DNA of 35,166 bases from an uncultured Oscillospiraceae bacterium (GTDB lineage: Bacteria; Bacillota; Clostridia; Oscillospirales; Oscillospiraceae). The first letter of the stretch is position 1. The number at the start of each line of letters is the position of its first letter. The stretch is from NCBI GenBank assembly GCA_944385415.1, contig CALWXC010000022.1, positions 1 through 35,166 on the forward strand. Direction: 5' to 3'. A program made the translations under genes and the position numbers. This document shows positions 14,910 to 22,194 of the stretch, piece by piece. The notes beneath the pieces were generated by a model, which made no database searches, was not told the origin of the DNA, and saw nothing but the letters and a program-made list of their open reading frames with translations.

Positions 14910-16230
14910 ACGTTTCACTCCATCGGATGGGGATGCGGGCCGTGACGGTAAACCCATCGGAACCGTCGAAGGTCACAGTCCCCTGCAACATTTCAATCCG
15001 TTCTTTCATGTGCCGTGTGCCGAAACCGTTTTTGATCTCCGCCGCGCCCACGCCGTTGTCGTGGATCACCAGCAGCACCTCCTGTTCCCGGCGGCTGAGG
15101 GTGATCCAGATTTCCTTGGCATGGCCGTGGCGGACGGCGTTGGTAATGCCCTCCTGGATGACGCGGTAGATGGCGTTTTCCTCGTCGGCGTCAAACTGCA
15201 AACGCTCCTGATCGGTCTGGAAGTGAATCTGCACATCGGAGATCTGGCTCATGGCCTGGACCATCTCCTGGATGGCCTGCCGCAGATTCAGCCGGTCCAA
15301 AGCGTCGGGCCGCAGCTCATTGACCGACCGGCGCACATCCTTGATGCCCTCGCGGCTGACCTTGGACAGCAGTTCCAATTGCTTTTTGGTCTGCTCCGGC
15401 GACACCTCCACCAGAGCCAGACAGGCATCCAGCCCTGTGGCAATGCCCGTCAACGTGTGTCCAAGGGTATCGTGAATCTCCCGGGCCAGCCGGTTGCGCT
15501 CCCGGGTCTGGGCCATGCGCTCGGACATATCGGCATATTGGAGCAGCTGCTGGTTGGCCGATTGCAGCTCCTCATAAAGCTGGTTGACCTTCTCAATGGT
15601 GCCCCGCTGCCAGTCGATGACACAGATGCAATAGGCCACAAACAGGACAATATTCAAGGAATTCAACACATTATAAATACTGAACAGATACTGTTGGGCA
15701 TCAGCCGTATAGTATTGGATATAGTCCGACACCCGATACAGCGGCAGATAGATGGACAGCAAATTGTAATCGGCCAGCAGATAGCCGCAGATGGCCAGGG
15801 CCGCCACCAGCAGTTTGACCTTGCCGTCCCGGACATTGGCCACCACATTGGCAAAGACCAGCAGCACCAGACCGTTATAGTTGAAATCCAGCCAGTAAAT
15901 CAGCAGGGCGCAGACCACCACATCGATGGCCAGCGTCACCGCTGTCCATGGCCCCTGGTGGTGCTCCAGCCACAGAATCCGAGCCACAAAGGTTGCCGCC
16001 AGAATGCCCAGCAGCACCATACAGAACAGCAGGTCCGCCTTGGGGTCTGCCGGTATGGTCACCACAGTGTCCAGAAAGGTCCGGGCGTTGTACTGGGCAC
16101 AGATGCGCTGGGTGGTGCAATAGACGAAAAAGCAAATGGCAAAGACGGCGGCACAGTTGAGGGCCAGTATGGCCCCCTGGAGCATCCAGATGCGCCGTTT
16201 ATTGCTCTCATTCCCATTCGTTGATCTCAT
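14902..16230 (-). CDS. Membrane histidine kinase, HisKA_3 type
   Basis: This 442-residue sensor kinase has about five to six membrane segments over residues 14-205 and no large extracellular domain. A short coiled-coil linker (212-235) is followed by the HisKA_3 dimerisation domain, with phospho-acceptor His253 in RLAREIHDTLGHTLTG. The HATPase_c domain has the N-box VIQEGITNAVRHGHA and G-box DNGVG...NGFGTRHM. With so little outside the membrane, it probably senses through a partner such as the lipoprotein encoded just upstream. I took the ATG at 16228-16230 (GGAG 4 nt upstream), which overlaps the lipoprotein gene by 23 nt. It overlaps the response regulator by 8 nt. Confidence 0.94.
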   Translation of the reverse strand: MRSTNGNESNKRRIWMLQGAILALNCAAVFAICFFVYCTTQRICAQYNARTFLDTVVTIPADPKADLLFCMVLLGILAATFVARILWLEHHQGPWTAVTLAIDVVVCALLIYWLDFNYNGLVLLVFANVVANVRDGKVKLLVAALAICGYLLADYNLLSIYLPLYRVSDYIQYYTADAQQYLFSIYNVLNSLNIVLFVAYCICVIDWQRGTIEKVNQLYEELQSANQQLLQYADMSERMAQTRERNRLAREIHDTLGHTLTGIATGLDACLALVEVSPEQTKKQLELLSKVSREGIKDVRRSVNELRPDALDRLNLRQAIQEMVQAMSQISDVQIHFQTDQERLQFDADEENAIYRVIQEGITNAVRHGHAKEIWITLSRREQEVLLVIHDNGVGAAEIKNGFGTRHMKERIEMLQGTVTFDGSDGFTVTARIPIRWSETYD

Positions 16231-17164
16231 AATACTCCAAATTATCCTCTGTGATGAGATATGGTTCGATACTGATATACGGTTCCACGTCCTGTCCATC
16301 CAGATAGGCATAGGCCGTCTCCGCCGCTACCCGGCCAATGGTACCGGGGCTCTGGGTGCTGGTACCGGAGACGTAGCCCAGCTCCAGCATGGCCTTGAAA
16401 TCCGGGGAACCGTCGATGCCGTAGATCAGAACGCCTTGGTCCTCCAGGCGGTTCTGCTGCAAGGCGGCCAGGGCTCCCAATGCCGACGGATCGTTGCCGC
16501 CCAGAATCACCTCAAAGGGGAATTCCCCGCCCTCCTGATCGATGATCTCATTGACCGCGTCGGCGGAGAGTTCAAACTCACCGGCGGAGGTCTCCACATA
16601 CCGGACCCGGAAACCGGGCTTGTCGCCGATGGTGTCGAGAAATCCCTGAATGCGGTTGACAATGGACATCTGGACGGGATTGCCCAGAATCAGAATGTCC
16701 CCCTCGGTGATCTGCGTCATCATTTCTCTGGCGCAGAGGACACCGGCCTGATAGTTGTCGGTTTCCACCACCGACACCACATACTCCGTATCCTGCACCA
16801 CCGTGTCCACGTTGATGACCACCACGCCCGCCTCCCGGCAGGCCTCCAGGGCCGGTTTCACCTCAACCCAGTCCGCCGGGTTGAGAAACAGCACGGAGAT
16901 TCCCTCGTCAATCATCTCGAGAATCTGTTCATTCTGCTTCTGCTGGTCCTGGCAGGGGTCCCGGACGATGAGAATGTCGCCGTTGCTCTCCACAACGCTT
17001 TCGATGGCGCTGTGGAGCACATCAAAATAGGGGTTGTTCCGTGTCATATAGGTTGCCCCGAAGATCCGGGGATCGTTTTGATCGGACAGCTCCGTCATCA
17101 GGCTGCATCCCGTCAGCGGTAACAGGATCAGGGCCAGGGCGGTCCATTTCCAGAATTGCTTCAT
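16208..17164 (-). CDS. RbsB-like sugar-binding lipoprotein, probable sensor partner
   Basis: This is a 318-residue periplasmic-binding-protein-fold lipoprotein (type 1, ribose/xylose class). The signal peptide MKQFWKWTALALILLPLTGC places the lipidated Cys at residue 20. The fold motifs are IFGATYMTRNNPYFDVLHSA, VSVLFLNPADW, VVVINVDTVV, FEVILGGNDPSALGALAAL and VLIYGIDGSPDF. It is clearly related to the RbsB of this locus, with shared phrases such as GNDP(S/T)ALGA, YGIDGSP/YGVDGSP and A(E)TAY.WL/YLDG. It therefore looks like a duplicated binding protein recruited for signalling, as described for clostridial XylFII with LytS. The ATG at 17162-17164 has GGAG 9 nt upstream. It overlaps the kinase gene. 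Confidence 0.9.
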   Translation of the reverse strand: MKQFWKWTALALILLPLTGCSLMTELSDQNDPRIFGATYMTRNNPYFDVLHSAIESVVESNGDILIVRDPCQDQQKQNEQILEMIDEGISVLFLNPADWVEVKPALEACREAGVVVINVDTVVQDTEYVVSVVETDNYQAGVLCAREMMTQITEGDILILGNPVQMSIVNRIQGFLDTIGDKPGFRVRYVETSAGEFELSADAVNEIIDQEGGEFPFEVILGGNDPSALGALAALQQNRLEDQGVLIYGIDGSPDFKAMLELGYVSGTSTQSPGTIGRVAAETAYAYLDGQDVEPYISIEPYLITEDNLEYYEINEWE

Positions 17165-17202
17165 GCCGTTTGTCTCCATGTGCGGATATAGGGCAAAAGC
17201 CC

Positions 17203-17221
17203 CTCCCGCACCGGGCGGGAG
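17203..17221 (-). terminator. Hairpin between the transporter and sensor genes
   Basis: A 7-bp GC stem (CTCCCGC with GCGGGAG) is followed on the minus strand by a short, imperfect T run. It lies between the rbsC-like stop and the sensor lipoprotein start. It probably acts as a leaky terminator that keeps sensor expression below transporter expression. Confidence 0.5.
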
Positions 17222-17244
17222 AGACTGTTGCTCCATAGAAGTTG

Positions 17245-18243
17245 TTATCTGCCGGCCTTTTTGTTCCGCAGGAAGTCCACATAGACCGCCAGCAGAATGA
17301 CGAGGCCCTTGACGATGTATTGCCAGTTGGAATCGACGCCCAACAGGTTCAGGCCGTTGTTGAGGACACCGATGATGAGGACACCGATGAGGGTGCCGCC
17401 CAGGCGGCCGGAGCCGCCGCTCATGGACGTACCGCCGACAACGACGGCGGCGATGGCGTCCATTTCGGCGCCGTCACCGGCGGTGGGCTGGCCGGAGTAC
17501 AGACGGGAGGCCACCACCATACCGGCGATACCGGCCATGATACCGGTATAAGTATACACCAGGAATTTGACCTTTTCTACGTTGATGCCGGAGAACTTTG
17601 CAGCCTGGGCGTTGCCGCCGACGGCATAGATGTGACGGCCCAGGTGGGTGCGGTTGACGATGAGCACGGCGATGACAAACACAATCAGCATCAAAATGAC
17701 GGGGACCGGAATGGGACCCACATACCCGGCGCCGGGGAATTTGAAGGCGTCGGTCATGCAGCGGATGGGTGCGCCGTTGGTGTAGACCAGAGCGATGCCC
17801 TTGGTGATGTTCATGGAAGCCAGGGTCACAATGAAGGGGGGAATCTCGGTCTTACTGATGACCAGGCCGTTGAACATACCCACCAGACCGCCGACGACGA
17901 TGCAGGCAGCGAAGCCGGCCACAGCGGCGATGGCCTGGGCGCCGGCAGTCTCGCCGCCCATGGCGGTGGTGATACCGGCGGCTACGCAGCCGGACAGAGC
18001 GATGACCGTACCGACGGACAGGTCGATGCCGCCGAGGATGATGACCATGGTCATGCCGGTGGCCAGGAACAGGTTGGAGGCGTTCTGGCGCAGGATGTTG
18101 AAGATGTTCTTACCCGTCATAAAGGTGGAGCGGGTGGTGGGGAATGCCACCAGGAAAATACACATTGCCACCAGGGCAATGATGATACCGATGTTGTCTT
18201 TCAGATACTTGACAACCGGATTCGTGCTTTTGAGTCTGTTCAT
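17245..18243 (-). CDS. rbsC: Ribose-type ABC transporter permease
   Basis: This is a 332-residue inner-membrane permease of the CUT2 class. It has about nine to ten hydrophobic segments and the family hallmarks GMTMVIILGGIDLSVGTVIA, GLVISKTEIPPFIVTLASMN, YAVGGNAQAAKFSGIN and GTSMSGGSGRLGGTLIGVL. It forms the channel with the RbsA-like ATPase; the sugar cannot be told from sequence. The ATG at 18241-18243 has GAGGAGG upstream; the in-frame GTG at 18261 lies before that ribosome site. It begins 18 nt after the ATPase stop. The symbol marks family membership and does not prove ribose as substrate. Confidence 0.94.
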   Translation of the reverse strand: MNRLKSTNPVVKYLKDNIGIIIALVAMCIFLVAFPTTRSTFMTGKNIFNILRQNASNLFLATGMTMVIILGGIDLSVGTVIALSGCVAAGITTAMGGETAGAQAIAAVAGFAACIVVGGLVGMFNGLVISKTEIPPFIVTLASMNITKGIALVYTNGAPIRCMTDAFKFPGAGYVGPIPVPVILMLIVFVIAVLIVNRTHLGRHIYAVGGNAQAAKFSGINVEKVKFLVYTYTGIMAGIAGMVVASRLYSGQPTAGDGAEMDAIAAVVVGGTSMSGGSGRLGGTLIGVLIIGVLNNGLNLLGVDSNWQYIVKGLVILLAVYVDFLRNKKAGR

Positions 18244-18261
18244 GAATCCAATCCTCCTCAC

Positions 18262-19746
18262 TTACTTGGCAGCCAGCTGCATAATCCGCTCCTGGGTTGC
18301 CTCTTCGTGGCCCAGGCAGCCGGTAACCTGGCCGTCACACATAACATAGACACGATCGCTCATATTGAGGATCTCGGGCAGTTCCGAAGAGATCATAATA
18401 ATGGACATGCCCTGTTTCACCAGTTCGTTCATAATGGCGTAGATTTCCGCCTTGGCGCCCACGTCCACGCCGCGGGTGGGCTCGTCCAGAATCAGAATCT
18501 TGGGATTGGTGGCCAGCCAGCGGCCAATCATCACCTTCTGCTGGTTGCCGCCGGACAGATTGCCGATGATCTGTTCCTGGGACGGCGTCTTGGTGGCCAT
18601 CATATCAATATATTTTTGCGTGATCTGCCGCTCTTTGGCGGAGTTCACATGCAAATGTCGGATAAAGTCGCCCAATACTTCGATGGTGGAGTTGAACCGG
18701 ACGCTCATGACCCGGTACAATCCCTCCTCCTTGCGGCTTTCCGGCACCAGGGTGATGCCGTATTTCATGGCGTCAATGGGGGACTTGATCTGGACCTTTT
18801 TGCCTTCCACATAGACGTCGCCGGTCATGTTGGGGGCCAGGCCGAAGATGGCCTTCATGGTCTCGCTGCGTCCGGCGCCCACCAGACCCGCAAAGCCGAT
18901 GATCTCGCCCTTGCGCAGTTCAAAGCTGGCGTCCTTGGCCATCTTGCCGTCGGAGATGTGGTCGCACTTGAGAATCACTTCGCCGGGCTCCAGATAGTCG
19001 CGGGTATAGTAGTTGGTCAGCTCGCGGCCAACCATCAGGGCGATGAGCTCGTCCTTGGAGCTCTCCTTGACCACCCGGGTGCCGACGGTCTCGCCGTCGC
19101 GCATGACCGTAACGCGGTCGCAGATCTGCTCCAGCTCGCTCATCTTGTGGGAGATATAGATAATGCCGACGCCCTTTTTCGTCAGGGTGCGCATGGTTTC
19201 AAAGAGGAAGCCCACTTCCTTATCGGAGATGGACGAGGTGGGCTCATCCATCACCAGGATTTTGGACTGGAAGGAAATGGCCTTCACAATCTCCACCATC
19301 TGCTGCTGGGCAATGGTCAAATGCTCCACCAGCGTATCGGCATCAATATTCATTTCGTAGGTATCCAGGAGCTTTTGTGCCTCCTGGGACATTTTCCGGC
19401 GGTCAATGTTGAACTTGCCGCCCATTTCGCGGCCCAGGAAAATATTTTCGGCCACGGTCATATAGGGGACGAGGACCAGCTCCTGATGGACGATGGACAC
19501 GCCGGCGGCACGGGCCGCCACAACGCCGTCAATGTCCTTCTTCTGGCCATCGATGTAGATTTCGCCTTCTTCGGCATGGTAAATGCCGCCCAGAACCTTG
19601 ATCAGCGTCGACTTACCGGCGCCATTTTCGCCGAGAAGCGCATGGACTTCTCCGGCCTTCAGCTGCAAGCTCACGTTTTTCAGCGCCTTGACGCCGGGGA
19701 AGGATTTGCTGATCCCTTTCATTTCCAGTAAATACTGCTCACTCAT
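18262..19746 (-). CDS. rbsA: Ribose-type ABC transporter ATP-binding protein (double ATPase)
   Basis: This is a 494-residue cytoplasmic ATPase with two fused ABC domains, typical of RbsA/XylG/MglA. The first domain has Walker A GENGAGKST (39-47) and Walker B ILVMDEPTSSIS, with a degenerate signature LTIAQQQM. The second has P-loop-like GLVGAGRSE, the full signature LSGGNQQKV and Walker B ILILDEPTRGVDVG. Degeneration of one P-loop in the second domain is normal for this family. The ATG at 19744-19746 has GGTGG upstream; the longer open frame is not needed. It is separated from rbsB by a strong hairpin (19795-19828) and from rbsC by 18 nt. Confidence 0.95.
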   Translation of the reverse strand: MSEQYLLEMKGISKSFPGVKALKNVSLQLKAGEVHALLGENGAGKSTLIKVLGGIYHAEEGEIYIDGQKKDIDGVVAARAAGVSIVHQELVLVPYMTVAENIFLGREMGGKFNIDRRKMSQEAQKLLDTYEMNIDADTLVEHLTIAQQQMVEIVKAISFQSKILVMDEPTSSISDKEVGFLFETMRTLTKKGVGIIYISHKMSELEQICDRVTVMRDGETVGTRVVKESSKDELIALMVGRELTNYYTRDYLEPGEVILKCDHISDGKMAKDASFELRKGEIIGFAGLVGAGRSETMKAIFGLAPNMTGDVYVEGKKVQIKSPIDAMKYGITLVPESRKEEGLYRVMSVRFNSTIEVLGDFIRHLHVNSAKERQITQKYIDMMATKTPSQEQIIGNLSGGNQQKVMIGRWLATNPKILILDEPTRGVDVGAKAEIYAIMNELVKQGMSIIMISSELPEILNMSDRVYVMCDGQVTGCLGHEEATQERIMQLAAK

Positions 19747-19794
19747 AAATCGCCACCACCTCTCGCGGATTTCGTCGAATGATACGCTTCGGAA

Positions 19795-19828
19795 AAGGGC
19801 TTTGCCCCGTGTTTGGGGCAAAGCCCTT
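19795..19828 (-). terminator. Strong hairpin between rbsB- and rbsA-like genes
   Basis: A perfect 14-bp stem (19795-19808 with 19815-19828, loop 6) is followed on the minus strand by TTTTCC. The short T run suggests partial termination or 3'-end protection. That would give more binding-protein mRNA than transporter mRNA, as is usual in such operons. Confidence 0.75.
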
Positions 19829-19869
19829 GCCTGTGTACGCTATACGGTCAGATGTACAGCGGCTGTCGA

Positions 19870-20898
19870 TTATTGCCAGCCGTCGGTGCCGTACTCGGCC
19901 ACGTTGTCAGCGGTGATCAGGAAGGTCTCGATGGGGATGAACTCCTCCACTTCCTCGCCATTCAGCCAGCTGTAAGCGGTCTCGGCAATGGTCTTGCCGA
20001 TGGTCATGGGAGACTGAGCGCCGGTGCCCTCCATCATGGTGCTGCCCAGCAGGGCCTTCACGTCGGGAGAACCGTCAACGCCGTAGATCATGGGGCTCAG
20101 GCCGGCAGCGTCGGCAGCGGTGTAAGCACCCAGAGCCGTGGGATCGTTGCCGCCGAAGATGGCGACGACGTCGGGGTTGGCAGTCAGCATATCGGTGGCC
20201 TTCTGGTTGGAAACCTGCTGGTTGCCCTGGCCGTCCTGCTGGCCAACGATGTTGAACGCCACGCCGGACTCCTCAATGGCAGCCAGGAAGCCGTCCACAC
20301 GGTCGGTGATGGACTGCATGGTGGGGCTGTCGATGACCAGGATATCGCCGCCCTCGGGCACCTTCTCAGCCAGGTCCACGCCGCAGACGTAACCGGCGTT
20401 GTAGTTATCGGAACCGGCGTAGGACACCAGATAGCTCATATCGCCCACCTGGGTGTCGAAGCCGAACATGGGGATATCGGCCTCCTTCAGCATGTCCAGT
20501 GCGGGAATGATGCCGTCGGCGTCAACAGGGTTGACGAACATCACCTCAACACCGCGGGAGATCATATCCTCGATCTGGTCAATCTGGGTGTTGGAGTCGT
20601 TGGCGGGGTCCATGGAGATCAGGGTGTCGCCGTTGGCCTCCACAACCTCCCGGATGGAGTTCTCCAGCGCCACGAAGAAGGGGTTGGTACCGTCCATGCA
20701 GGTGTAGCCGAAGATGCGGCCGCCCTCGGAGCTGGTATCGCCGCCCTCGGCGTCGGTATTGGCGGTGCTTTCCGTGTTCTCAGTGTTGGCGGTATCCTCC
20801 GTCGCGGTGTCGGCGGGGGCTTTCTCGGTGCTGCTGCAGCCGGCGGCCATGGTGGCGATCAGTGCGGCGGCAGAAACGATGCTGATGATCTTTTTCAT
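19870..20898 (-). CDS. rbsB: RbsB-like sugar-binding lipoprotein
   Basis: This is a 342-residue extracellular binding protein of the ribose class. The signal peptide ends in the lipobox MAAGC (Cys21). A Thr/Glu/Ala-rich linker (about 22-58) leads to the type-1 fold: RIFGYTCMDGTNPFFVALEN, VEVMFVNPVDADG, IPMFGFDTQVG, VVAIFGGNDPTALGAY and MIYGVDGSPDV. It captures the substrate for the RbsAC-like transporter downstream. AGGAGG lies 8 nt before the ATG. It is the first gene of the transporter unit and is preceded by a long leader with palindromes. The second, similar lipoprotein at 16208-17164 is probably its sensor paralogue. Confidence 0.95.
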   Translation of the reverse strand: MKKIISIVSAAALIATMAAGCSSTEKAPADTATEDTANTENTESTANTDAEGGDTSSEGGRIFGYTCMDGTNPFFVALENSIREVVEANGDTLISMDPANDSNTQIDQIEDMISRGVEVMFVNPVDADGIIPALDMLKEADIPMFGFDTQVGDMSYLVSYAGSDNYNAGYVCGVDLAEKVPEGGDILVIDSPTMQSITDRVDGFLAAIEESGVAFNIVGQQDGQGNQQVSNQKATDMLTANPDVVAIFGGNDPTALGAYTAADAAGLSPMIYGVDGSPDVKALLGSTMMEGTGAQSPMTIGKTIAETAYSWLNGEEVEEFIPIETFLITADNVAEYGTDGWQ

Positions 20899-20945
20899 TT
20901 TTTATTCCTCCTGACAGTCATTTGAAACGGCGGTCGGGCCGTTCC

Positions 20946-21033
20946 TGCAATTTGGAATTGCACCCGCATTATATCCAACCCCGCACCGTTGCGCACCTGT
21001 ATTTTGTAATAAACCTCATATGACATTTGTCAT
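20946..21033 (-). promoter_or_regulatory. Control region of the transporter operon with two palindromes
   Basis: On the minus strand a perfect TATAAT lies at 20968-20973 but no good -35 is found 16-18 nt upstream, which suggests an activated promoter. TGCAATT-tgg-AATTGCA (20946-20962) sits at the expected start point. ATGACA-TT-TGTCAT (21020-21033) lies about 50 bp upstream of the -10. The first could be a repressor site and the second an activator site, perhaps for the response regulator. No ROK-type site was found here. Confidence 0.55.
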
Positions 21034-21100
21034 TTTTTGTGCATATCATGTAATATACACAAAAACACTTTTTGATTTTTAGTTATATTGACAACGAATC

Positions 21101-21132
21101 ATCCCCTATCCACCAACCGGCAGATAGGGGAT
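21101..21132 (-). terminator. Hairpin terminator after the lyxose isomerase gene
   Basis: A perfect 10-bp stem (21101-21110 with 21123-21132) and a 12-nt loop begin 9 nt after the isomerase stop. The T run beyond it on the minus strand is weak, so termination may be incomplete and some readthrough into rbsB is possible. Confidence 0.6.
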
Positions 21133-21141
21133 GGCAATGGA

Positions 21142-21828
21142 TTATTTGGCTGCGGGATACTCGTTGCACAGCAGGCGGTAGGGCTTCTCGTCCTCCTCGA
21201 TGGCCGGGAACCGGCCCGCGGGGGGATTGAACCGGTTGTCGGTGTTGTCGTCGTTACACTGGCTCACCTCGCCCAGCAGCACGGGGCCGGTGCCGGGCTC
21301 CACGGAGAAGTCATGGTACATGCGCTGCCGGACATAGATGCTTTCACCAGGCTTGAGACGGATCTGAGTTCCGGCGGGCACATAGCGGGCATAGCCGTCG
21401 GTCTGCACCAGCACGTCGCTTTCGTAGTCGATCTCCTCGTTGGGCAGGGAGTTGTAAACGCGAATCAGCACATTGCCGCCGCCGCGGTTGATGATGTCCT
21501 CCGTCTTGTACCAGTGGAAGTGGTTCAAGGCGTACTGGCCCTCCTTGAGGTACAGCAGTTTTTCGGCGTAGACCTTGGGATACTGGTCGGCCATCTTCCG
21601 GTTGCCGTTGCGGATGGTGATCAGCGAGAAACCCACCTTATCGAAATCGCCCTGGCCATAATCGGTGATATCCCAGCCCAACATGCAGTCGCGGATTTCG
21701 TCATACTCGTGGCCCTTGCTCTCCCATTCCTCCGGGGTGAAATGGCAGAACGGCGGCAGATAGCAGTGGTACTTTTCGCACATGGCCTCCAGTTCTTTCA
21801 GCGCCTTGTTGATCTCGGAACGCTTCAT
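21142..21828 (-). CDS. D-lyxose/D-mannose ketol-isomerase
   Basis: This is a 228-residue cupin-fold metal isomerase of the E. coli O157 D-lyxose isomerase type, converting D-lyxose to D-xylulose and D-mannose to D-fructose. The metal ligands line up: His103, His105 and Glu110 in NHFHWYKTEDIINRGGGN, and His172 in RQRMYHDF. Other family segments are LPPFCHFTPEEW, LGWDITDYGQG, KVYAEKLLYLKEG and GEVSQCNDDNTDNRF. It lies upstream of the transporter operon on the same strand, separated by a hairpin. Its promoter region holds a 14-bp-arm palindrome containing the same 22-bp core as the two sites at the pfkB operon, so it is probably in the ROK regulon. Confidence 0.93.
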   Translation of the reverse strand: MKRSEINKALKELEAMCEKYHCYLPPFCHFTPEEWESKGHEYDEIRDCMLGWDITDYGQGDFDKVGFSLITIRNGNRKMADQYPKVYAEKLLYLKEGQYALNHFHWYKTEDIINRGGGNVLIRVYNSLPNEEIDYESDVLVQTDGYARYVPAGTQIRLKPGESIYVRQRMYHDFSVEPGTGPVLLGEVSQCNDDNTDNRFNPPAGRFPAIEEDEKPYRLLCNEYPAAK

Positions 21829-21862
21829 AACGTAACAACTCCTTATATGGTTGGGGCGCTCC

Positions 21863-21895
21863 GCGCTATTCTTAAATCTATTTTAAGAATAGCGC
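21863..21895. promoter_or_regulatory. Operator candidate C of the ROK regulon
   Basis: A perfect inverted repeat with 14-bp arms (21863-21876 and 21882-21895) has a 5-nt centre. Its core 21869-21890 matches sites A and B near pfkB, sharing ATTTTAA(A/G)AAT on one side. It lies 35 bp upstream of the isomerase start, just downstream of the predicted promoter. Confidence 0.75.
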
Positions 21896-21928
21896 CGTCT
21901 GTCCCCAGTATTTTTTCATTCTTCCCCT

Positions 21929-21957
21929 AAGATATCACCTTCTTATGAAAAATACAA
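21929..21957 (-). promoter_or_regulatory. Candidate promoter of the lyxose isomerase gene
   Basis: On the minus strand TTGTAT (21952-21957) and TATCTT (21929-21934) are 17 nt apart. The rest of 21896-22194 is AT-rich, with no convincing gene. A weak rightward promoter candidate for the exporter (TTGTGT 22132-22137, TACAGT 22155-22160, 17-nt spacer) lies near its end. Confidence 0.5.
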
Positions 21958-22194
21958 ACAGATTTTTTAAATTTCTTTTATAATTTCATCCTTTTGGTGC
22001 CTTGCATAATTTTTAGTATTTTCATTTGTTGAACCTGCCGGAATTTCCCTTCTATTGGCTTGATTGCGGCAATTTTACACCGTATCGCATTCCATCGCGA
22101 GCATGGTTCAGCCTCGCCGGTGGATGCAGACTTGTGTAACAGCAAAATATCTGCTACAGTGAATAGTAGACAGAAGATTCCGGAGGCGGACGCC

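Noticed and set aside
14635..16224. 529-codon plus-strand frame
   Set aside because: It is the shadow of the response regulator and histidine kinase, whose motifs are unambiguous.
17242..19731. Very long open frame (829 codons) on the plus strand
   Set aside because: It is antisense to rbsC and rbsA, which have full family motifs and ribosome sites. Its His/Gly/Asp-rich composition is typical of a frame opposite GC-rich coding sequence.
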